DNA from: Hyphomicrobiales bacterium
GTDB taxonomy: Bacteria > Pseudomonadota > Alphaproteobacteria > Rhizobiales > Beijerinckiaceae
Reading direction: 5' to 3'
DNA: 34,373 bases
NCBI GenBank assembly: GCA_027487245.1
Contig: JAIYDY010000046.1
Coordinates: 1 to 34,373 of the forward strand
Below the pieces are notes generated by a model that made no database searches, was not told the DNA's origin, and saw nothing but the letters and a program-made list of their open reading frames with translations. Both the position numbers and the translations under genes were made by a program. Below, in pieces: positions 29,245 to 34,373 of this stretch. Numbering within the stretch: position 1 is the first letter of the stretch; each line of letters starts with the position of its first letter.

Positions 29245-29277
29245 CGCCGTCCCTCCGGTTGCAAGGAGAGAACATGT

Positions 29278-29297
29278 GACGGGCCGTATGGTCCGTC
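29278..29297. repeat. Stem-loop between the repeat protein and the DUF2892 gene
   Basis: GACGGGCC and GGTCCGTC pair over 8 bp (one G-T) around GTAT. It follows the DUF2892 stop on the minus strand and precedes the next gene's ribosome site, so it may weakly terminate or process the message. No T-tract. Confidence 0.45.
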
Positions 29298-29356
29298 AAT
29301 GCGTTAGGCTGTGCGCGGCAGGATTGTGCCTTTCGGGGCTGGCGCGGCCTTGCGGC

Positions 29357-29560
29357 TCATTTCCTGGATGCGAGGGGGCAGGTGTTCATGCCCAGCAAGG
29401 TGTAGGCCGGGCAAAAGCCCATGGCGGCTGTCAGGATCGGGACAATGCCGATCAGACCGGCCCACCAGTAGCTGCTGCCGCTGAAGGCGGCGAAGGCCAG
29501 AAGGGCGAGGCCGATGACGATGCGCAAGGTCTGGTCGATGGTGCCGACATTGGTGGTCAT
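29357..29560 (-). CDS. DUF2892 (YgaP-like) inner-membrane protein
   Basis: A 67-residue membrane protein starting MTTNVGTIDQTLRIVIG. Two hydrophobic helices (about 11-28 and 33-52) follow a short polar start, the layout of DUF2892/YgaP membrane domains. The C terminus holds the pair CPAYTLLGMNTCPL, cysteines conserved in this family. Family members are often fused to or encoded near rhodaneses and sulfide-responsive ArsR repressors, suggesting a role in sulfur or thiol chemistry; no rhodanese is present here. ATG 29560 has AGGAG 6 nt upstream; the longer open frame has no such site. Downstream on the same strand is the three-repeat exported protein. Confidence 0.88.
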   Translation of the reverse strand: MTTNVGTIDQTLRIVIGLALLAFAAFSGSSYWWAGLIGIVPILTAAMGFCPAYTLLGMNTCPLASRK

Positions 29561-29585
29561 GGAAGACTCCTGAGGTTGGGGTGAA

Positions 29586-29614
29586 ATTGTATTCATATAT
29601 TCGCATAATTGAAT
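29586..29614 (-). promoter_or_regulatory. Promoter with overlapping AT-rich inverted repeat for the DUF2892 gene
   Basis: On the minus strand TTCAAT (29613-29608), 16 nt, then TACAAT (29591-29586), the latter five of six to consensus. The spacer lies within an imperfect 24-bp inverted repeat (ATTCA...TGAAT at 29591-29614, with TAT/ATA inside). An AT-rich palindrome over a promoter in GC-rich DNA suggests control by a dimeric repressor such as an ArsR protein. Confidence 0.5.
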
Positions 29615-29693
29615 GTAACTGTCCATCCGCAGCTTTCCGGAGGCGTGGCGCAGCGTCGTGCATGGCGGCCCCGTTATCGCCGGGGCGACATGG

Positions 29694-29709
29694 TTAACCA
29701 CTCCCTAAC
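29694..29709 (+). promoter_or_regulatory. Near-consensus CtrA box upstream of ddl
   Basis: TTAA-N7-CTAAC, one mismatch from the CtrA consensus TTAA-N7-TTAAC, lying 75 bp before the ddl start in the gap where a promoter for ddl-ftsQ-ftsA-ftsZ would be expected. CtrA is the cell-cycle response regulator of Alphaproteobacteria and controls fts genes in Caulobacter. Binding here is inferred. Confidence 0.5.
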
Positions 29710-29783
29710 GCTTGGCAGTCCACATTCGCGTCGAGATTCGGATCGAAGGTCCGGCCGAGGTTTTGCGGAAGAGTGGTATCCTC

Positions 29784-30698
29784 ATGTCCAAGCATGTGGC
29801 GGTTCTGATGGGGGGATGGTCGGCGGAGCGCGAGGTGTCGCTGAACTCCGGCGGCCAGATTGCCACTGCTGCCGAGGCGGCGGGCTTTGAGATCACCCGC
29901 GTCGATGTCCAGCGCGATATCGCCGAGGTGCTGGCAAAGCTCAGGCCGGACGTGGCGCTGAACTGCCTGCACGGGCCATGGGGCGAGGATGGTTGCATCC
30001 AGGGCGTTCTGGAAATCCTGAAGATCCCCTATACCCATTCCGGCGTGCTCGCCTCCGCGCTCGCCATGCACAAGGCGCGCGCCAAGGCGGTCGTGGCCGC
30101 TGCCGGCGTTGCGGTGGCGGACGGGGTCGTGGTCAGCCGTTTCGAGGCGGCCAAGCGTCACGTCCGGCAGCCGCCCTATGTCATCAAGCCGGTCGATGAC
30201 GGCTCCTCCATCGGCATCGTCATCGTCAAGCACGGCCGCACCCATCCACCCCAGGAACTCGCCCGAGAGGATTGGCCCTGCGGCGAATGGATGCTGGCGG
30301 AGGAATTCATTCCGGGCCGCGAGCTGACTTGCGCCGTGCTGGGCGACCGGGCGCTCGACGTGATCGAGATCACCACGTCCACCGGCGAGTTCTACGACTA
30401 CGACGCGAAGTACGCGCCGGGGGGCTCAATCCACATCCTGCCTGCCCCTCTTAAACCGAAAATTTACCAACAGGTTCAACAGTGGGCGTTAACCGCGCAT
30501 CAAGCAATTGGGTGCCGCGGCGTGAGCAGGTCCGACTTCCGTTACGACGAGGCCAACGAGCGCCTCATCTGGCTGGAAGTGAATACGCAACCCGGAATGA
30601 CGGCGACGAGCCTGGTTCCAGAGTTGGCCGCCCATGCGGGCATAGCGTTTGGCGAGTTGGTGCGATGGATGGTGGAGGACGCCTCCTGCGATCGTTGA
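29784..30698 (+). CDS. ddl: D-alanine--D-alanine ligase
   Basis: ATP-grasp enzyme joining two D-Ala for the stem-peptide end. The 304-residue protein has VLMGGWSAEREVSLNSG (about 8-24), LNCLHGPWGEDGCIQG, the ATP-binding VIKPVDDGSSIG, the omega-loop YDYDAKY and the metal-binding LEVNTQPGMTATSLVPE. Ddl proteins at this position are of the DdlB type. ATG 29784 begins the conserved strand; GGAAGAG is about 12 nt upstream. Codons for residues near 223-243 switch abruptly to A/T-ending forms (CTT, AAA, ATT, GTT, CAA, TTA, GCA), unlike the rest of the gene. Its end overlaps ftsQ by 34 nt. Confidence 0.97.
   Translation: MSKHVAVLMGGWSAEREVSLNSGGQIATAAEAAGFEITRVDVQRDIAEVLAKLRPDVALNCLHGPWGEDGCIQGVLEILKIPYTHSGVLASALAMHKARAKAVVAAAGVAVADGVVVSRFEAAKRHVRQPPYVIKPVDDGSSIGIVIVKHGRTHPPQELAREDWPCGEWMLAEEFIPGRELTCAVLGDRALDVIEITTSTGEFYDYDAKYAPGGSIHILPAPLKPKIYQQVQQWALTAHQAIGCRGVSRSDFRYDEANERLIWLEVNTQPGMTATSLVPELAAHAGIAFGELVRWMVEDASCDR
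30447..30512 (+). promoter_or_regulatory. AT-rich embedded region in ddl, candidate ftsQA promoter or CtrA target
   Basis: Inside ddl the composition drops sharply over about 65 bp. It contains TTAA (30451), TTTACC (30463) and TTAACC (30489), half-sites of the CtrA type, in codons that are otherwise rare in this DNA. It lies about 150-215 bp before the ftsQ start. In Caulobacter a separate ftsQA promoter under CtrA control is known. Function here is inferred from composition and motif. Confidence 0.45.
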
Positions 30699-31639
30699 CG
30701 ACGGCGCTCTTCGGAGTGCGGTCCCAGCGCGTTCGCCCGGGAGACATCGAGGTTCCGCTGCTGGTGGGCGAGCGGACGGGACGCCGCGGCTTCTGGCCGT
30801 TCGGTGCCCGCGCCTCCGTGACCTTGCCATTGCACGAGCGGGTCTCGCCCCGCCTGTTCCCCCTGTTCTCGCTGACGCTGCTGGCTGGTGTCGGCACCAC
30901 GGGCCTTGTGCTCGGCGGCCATGCCGAGAGCTTCCGTGCCGCGTTCGGCGAACCGCACCATGTGCTGGCCCGCACGCTCGGCCTCGGCATGGACCGGATC
31001 ACCATCTCCGGTCTCTCAGAGCTGGGCGAAGGCGAGGTGCTGAAAGCTGCCGGTATCTCCTCAAAAGTGTCGTTGGCCTTCTTCGATGTGCGCGAGGCAC
31101 GCGAGAGGCTCGAAGCCCAGCCGCTGATCCGCGAAGCGCAGATCCGCAAGCTCTATCCGGGCGAGCTGACCATCCAGATACGTGAGCGCGAGCCCTTTGC
31201 GCTTTGGCAGCTCAATGGCGAAATCTCGATCATCGCATCCGACGGCACCGTCATCGACAAGCTGCGCGACGAGCGATTTGCCCATCTGCCACTGGTCGTC
31301 GGTCCCGGTGCCAACAAGCGGGCGCGCGACTATGTCGTGCTGCTGGCGGAAGCCGGTTCGCTGCGCAGCCAGATCAGGGGCGCCACGCTGGTGTCCGAGC
31401 GGCGCTGGACCCTGAAGATGAGCAACGGGCTTGATGTGCGCCTGCCCGAGGACGGGGCCGACGAGGCTGTGCGCAGGCTCGAACGGCTGGCCCGCGAACA
31501 AAAGCTGCTCGACAAGGACATCATCGCCGTCGATCTGCGCCAGCCGGACCGTGTCACGGTGCGTCTGACCGAGGAAGCGGCGGCGGCCCGCGCCGAGATG
31601 CTGAAGAGCCGGCCCAAGCCGAAGGGAGGCGCGGCATGA
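30665..31639 (+). CDS. ftsQ: FtsQ cell division protein
   Basis: Bitopic divisome hub that binds FtsB/FtsL. The 324-residue protein has a cytoplasmic basic tail of about 60 residues, one membrane helix (about 65-87, FPLFSLTLLAGVGTTGLVLGG), a POTRA domain (about 112-185, ITISGLSELGEGEVLKAAG then LYPGELTIQIREREPFALW in parts) and the beta domain (about 185-310) with SNGLDVRLPEDG. The basic Lys/Pro tail is variable. ATG 30665 lies within ddl; the ribosome site is weak, so the exact start is uncertain, while the open frame upstream reads as non-protein. Its stop overlaps ftsA as ATGA. Confidence 0.93.
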   Translation: MDGGGRLLRSLTTALFGVRSQRVRPGDIEVPLLVGERTGRRGFWPFGARASVTLPLHERVSPRLFPLFSLTLLAGVGTTGLVLGGHAESFRAAFGEPHHVLARTLGLGMDRITISGLSELGEGEVLKAAGISSKVSLAFFDVREARERLEAQPLIREAQIRKLYPGELTIQIREREPFALWQLNGEISIIASDGTVIDKLRDERFAHLPLVVGPGANKRARDYVVLLAEAGSLRSQIRGATLVSERRWTLKMSNGLDVRLPEDGADEAVRRLERLAREQKLLDKDIIAVDLRQPDRVTVRLTEEAAAARAEMLKSRPKPKGGAA

Positions 31640-32964
31640 GCCTGTTCTCCCAGGGCCTGACGCCGCGGCTGAGGCCGCTGTCGACGCGCAAGAGCGCGAT
31701 CATGTCGGTGCTCGATGTCGGCACCAGCAAGATCGTCTGCCTCATCGCCGAACTTCAACCCACCGAAGCCAGCGACCAGTTGCGTGGCCGGACCCATCTG
31801 GCCCGTGTCATCGGCATCGGCCACACGCGCTCGATGGGCCTCAAGGGCGGCGCTGTCGTCGATCTCGAACTGGCCGAGCGCGGCATCCGCCAGGCGGTGG
31901 ACGCCGCCGAGCGCATGGCCAAGGTCGAGGTCCAGTCCGTCATCGTCAACCAGACCGGCGGACGGCTGGGCTCGCAGAGCTTCACGGCCAGCGTCGATCT
32001 CAGGATCGGCTCGGTGGCCGACCAGGATGTCAAGCGCGTGCTGGCCGCAGCCGCCTCGCACAGCGTCAGGCCCGGCCGGGCGGTGCTGCATGCGCTGCCC
32101 ACGGGCTACGCGCTTGATGGCCAACCCGGCGTCACCGATCCGCGCGGCCTGATGGGCCGGTCGCTATCGGTCGACATGCATGTCGTGACCGGCGAAGGCT
32201 CCGCCGCGCGCAACCTGATGCTCGCAGTCGAGCGCTGCAATCTCGCGGTCGAGGCCGTTGTGGCCACGCCCTATGCCTCGGGCCTGTCGGCGCTGGTCGA
32301 TGACGAGGCCGAAATGGGCGTCGTGCTGGTCGACATGGGCGGCGGCACGACGAGCATCGGCGTGTTCTCGCAAGGCCATCTGGTGCATGCCGACGGCATT
32401 GCGGTCGGCGGCCATCACATCACCATGGATCTGGCGCGCGGCCTGTCCACCAAGGTCGCCGCCGCCGAGCGCCTCAAGACCCTGTATGGCAGCACGATGG
32501 CAACCGCGTCCGATGAACGCGACATCATCACGGTGCCGTCTGTCGATGATGACGACCGCGACCAGCAGAGCCACATTCCCAAGTCCCATCTCGTCAGGAT
32601 CATCCGTCCGCGCGTCGAGGAAATCCTCGAACTGGTGCGGGACCGGCTCAAGGCGGCGCATTTCTCCGATCAGGCCGGTCGTCGTGTGGTGCTGACAGGC
32701 GGCGCCTGCCAGCTCACCGGCCTGCCGGAACTGGCGCGCTCGGTGCTCGGCGGGCAGGTCCGGATTGGCCGCCCGCTCGGCATCAAGGGTCTGCCGGAAG
32801 CCGCGAAGGGTCCGCCCTTCTCCGGTGCCGTGGGCCTGCTGATCTATCCGCAGATGGCACATATCGAACATTTCGAGCCGCGCTCGTCGGGCGGCTATCT
32901 CGCGACAGGCACGGACGGAGGCTACCTCTCCCGCGTCGGGCGCTGGCTCAAGGACAGTTTCTGA
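31636..32964 (+). CDS. ftsA: FtsA, actin-like FtsZ membrane anchor
   Basis: Actin-fold ATPase tethering FtsZ to the membrane. The 442-residue protein has phosphate-1 VLDVGTSKIVCLIAE (about 24-38), the FtsA-specific 1C subdomain (about 100-180), phosphate-2 VLVDMGGGTTSIGVF (about 230-244), the adenosine motif VVLTGGACQLTGL (about 352-364), and the C-terminal amphipathic membrane helix SRVGRWLKDSF. An N-terminal extension of about 22 residues before the first strand is usual for the group. Coupled to ftsQ by ATGA; ftsZ follows after 138 nt. Confidence 0.97.
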   Translation: MSLFSQGLTPRLRPLSTRKSAIMSVLDVGTSKIVCLIAELQPTEASDQLRGRTHLARVIGIGHTRSMGLKGGAVVDLELAERGIRQAVDAAERMAKVEVQSVIVNQTGGRLGSQSFTASVDLRIGSVADQDVKRVLAAAASHSVRPGRAVLHALPTGYALDGQPGVTDPRGLMGRSLSVDMHVVTGEGSAARNLMLAVERCNLAVEAVVATPYASGLSALVDDEAEMGVVLVDMGGGTTSIGVFSQGHLVHADGIAVGGHHITMDLARGLSTKVAAAERLKTLYGSTMATASDERDIITVPSVDDDDRDQQSHIPKSHLVRIIRPRVEEILELVRDRLKAAHFSDQAGRRVVLTGGACQLTGLPELARSVLGGQVRIGRPLGIKGLPEAAKGPPFSGAVGLLIYPQMAHIEHFEPRSSGGYLATGTDGGYLSRVGRWLKDSF

Positions 32965-32988
32965 CGGGCCTGATGCAGACCAAAACCT

Positions 32989-33008
32989 GATCCGCGCGGT
33001 GGCGGATC
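32989..33008. repeat. Stem-loop in the ftsA-ftsZ gap
   Basis: GATCCGC (32989-32995) and GCGGATC (33002-33008) are perfect 7-bp arms around GCGGTG. It lies in the 138-nt leader of ftsZ, with no T-tract after it. It might act as a partial attenuator or mRNA processing site that adjusts FtsZ level relative to FtsA. No clear promoter is visible beside it. Confidence 0.5.
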
Positions 33009-33102
33009 GGACCTGAACCGGGAGACCGTGGCGGCGGGATCCCAGACACTAGACAGACACAGGCGCTGGCCGGGCGCCACAAACACGAGAGAGGCCACGA
33101 TC

Positions 33103-34373
33103 ATGGCGATGAACCTGCAAGCCCCGGACATTCGGGAACTGAAGCCCCGGATCACCGTCTTCGGTGTCGGTGGTGGCGGCGGCAACGCTGTCAACAACAT
33201 GATCCAGGCTGGCCTTCAGGGTGTCGACTTCGTGGTCGCCAACACCGATGCACAGGCTCTGGCGATGAGCAGCGCCCAGCGCATCATCCAGATGGGCCTT
33301 CAGGTCACCGAAGGGCTCGGAGCTGGCTCCCAGCCGGAGGTCGGCCGGGCTGCCGCAGAGGAGGTCATCGACGAGATCCGCGATCACCTCGCCGGCGCGC
33401 ACATGGTGTTCATCACGGCCGGCATGGGCGGCGGCACCGGCACGGGCGCTGCCCCGGTCGTGGCCCGCGCGGCCCGCGAACTCGGCATCCTGACCGTTGG
33501 CGTTGTGACCAAGCCGTTCCAGTTCGAGGGCACCCGCCGCCTGCGGATGGCTGACGCGGGCATCCAGGAACTGCAGCAGTCCGTCGACACGCTGATCGTG
33601 ATCCCGAACCAGAACCTGTTCCGCATCGCCAACGAGAACACCGGTTTCGCAGACGCGTTCGGCATGGCTGACCAGGTGCTCTACTCCGGCGTCGCCTGCA
33701 TCACCGACCTGATGGTCAAGCCGGGCCTGATCAACCTCGACTTCGCCGACGTGCGCGCCGTGATGCGCGGCATGGGCAAGGCAATGATGGGCACCGGCGA
33801 GGCCTCCGGCGAGAAGCGCGCCGAGACCGCCGCACAGGCCGCCATCTCCAACCCGCTGCTCGATGAAGTCTCGATGCGTGGTGCGCGGGGGCTGCTGATC
33901 TCGATCACCGGCGGGCGCGACATGAAGCTCTATGAGGTCGATGAAGCTGCCACGCGCATCCGCGAGCAGGTCGACGAAGAAGCCAACATCATCGTCGGCG
34001 CGACCTTCGATGAAAGCATGGAAGGGGTGATGCGCGTTTCGGTCGTGGCCACCGGCATCGATGCTGCCTCGATCCAGATGCAGCCCGAGGTTTCGGCCAT
34101 CGACAGGCGCATCGCCGAAGTCGCCGAGCGCCTCAAGGCCGAAGCCCGTCTCAGGGCCCAGGCCAATGCAGCCGCCCCGGCTTTCCGGCCGATGGCCTCG
34201 GTGATCAGCACCCCGGCGCCTCAGCCAATTGCCATGCCGCTGGCCGAAGAAGCGCCGGTGCAGGCCGATCTGGCCCCGGTCCAGCCGACGATCATCGCTG
34301 AAACCGTGCGGATCGAGCCGGCACCGTCGCGCGTCGTGATGGCCGCTGACCTGCCGATGCCGGAGCCGACACA
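33103..34373 (+). CDS. ftsZ: FtsZ, tubulin-like division GTPase (3' end outside the window)
   Basis: Forms the Z ring. The first 423 codons are present and the frame is open to the right edge. The GTPase domain (about 14-320) has [13 protein letters not shown] (about 21-33), the tubulin signature [13 protein letters not shown] (about 108-120), the T5-T6 region and the T7 loop [11 protein letters not shown] (about 210-220), which completes the active site of the neighbouring subunit. After about 330 the sequence becomes an Ala/Pro/Glu-rich linker, as in the long-linker FtsZ of Hyphomicrobiales; the FtsA-binding tail would lie beyond the edge. ATG 33103 follows GAGAGAGG. No sign of truncation. 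Confidence 0.98.
   Translation, partial: MAMNLQAPDIRELKPRITVFGVGGGGGNAVNNMIQAGLQGVDFVVANTDAQALAMSSAQRIIQMGLQVTEGLGAGSQPEVGRAAAEEVIDEIRDHLAGAHMVFITAGMGGGTGTGAAPVVARAARELGILTVGVVTKPFQFEGTRRLRMADAGIQELQQSVDTLIVIPNQNLFRIANENTGFADAFGMADQVLYSGVACITDLMVKPGLINLDFADVRAVMRGMGKAMMGTGEASGEKRAETAAQAAISNPLLDEVSMRGARGLLISITGGRDMKLYEVDEAATRIREQVDEEANIIVGATFDESMEGVMRVSVVATGIDAASIQMQPEVSAIDRRIAEVAERLKAEARLRAQANAAAPAFRPMASVISTPAPQPIAMPLAEEAPVQADLAPVQPTIIAETVRIEPAPSRVVMAADLPMPEPT

Overview
The window is GC-rich (roughly two thirds G+C by eye) chromosomal DNA from an alphaproteobacterium, most likely of the order Hyphomicrobiales (Rhizobiales). The division and cell-wall (dcw) proteins, MraZ, FtsZ and the fused ArsR-methyltransferase/MetF/MetH operon all look like that group. 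I cannot fix the genus from sequence alone. No tRNA, CRISPR array, insertion sequence or phage gene is visible.

Layout. (1) 1-2304, minus strand: the start of a dcw cluster, mraZ-rsmH-ftsL-ftsI, with overlapping ATGA junctions. ftsI runs off the left edge. Four GGG boxes spaced exactly 10 bp apart lie over a candidate mraZ promoter. (2) 2686-7439: an exported ankyrin protein, a UPF0178 (YaiI-like) protein, RNase P RNA (rnpB), a small lytic transglycosylase, a glycine-zipper lipoprotein, a TerB/J-domain protein and an AmiD-like amidase. (3) 7457-11259: a MacAB-type tripartite export operon (adaptor, ATPase, permease); its adaptor carries an extra helical insert. (4) 11380-12440: an AT-rich island with a LuxR-type ligand-binding domain that lacks its DNA-binding half, an 18-bp perfect palindrome at its stop codon and a 60-residue orphan protein. 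(5) 12489-18727, minus strand: a methionine-cycle operon, arsR-methyltransferase, metF, metH, GNAT acetyltransferase, with an ArsR-type operator at its head and two REP-like palindromes between metF and metH. (6) 19058-34373, plus strand: the second half of the dcw cluster, ftsW-murG-murC-murB-ddl-ftsQ-ftsA-ftsZ (ftsZ cut by the right edge). It is interrupted twice: by a DUF4344-type metallopeptidase and a secreted subtilisin/P-domain/RTX protease between murC and murB, and by an exported three-repeat protein plus a DUF2892 membrane protein between murB and ddl.

How it fits together. Nearly half of the window builds or remodels peptidoglycan and the septum. murG, murC, murB and ddl make lipid II precursors. 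ftsW and ftsI polymerise and cross-link septal wall. ftsL, ftsQ, ftsA and ftsZ form the divisome. The transglycosylase and amidase trim or recycle wall. The usual single dcw operon has been split into two divergent blocks about 16.7 kb apart; murE, murF, mraY and murD are absent here and probably lie beyond the left edge.

Best leads. A stretch of AT-rich, rare-codon sequence inside the 3' part of ddl looks like a regulatory region for ftsQAZ written into coding sequence. CtrA-like TTAACC motifs occur near the heads of the dcw transcription units. The receptor-only LuxR-type protein, with altered ligand-pocket residues, sits beside a perfect palindrome. A T1SS-type protease and an unrecognised three-repeat exported protein lie inside the dcw locus.
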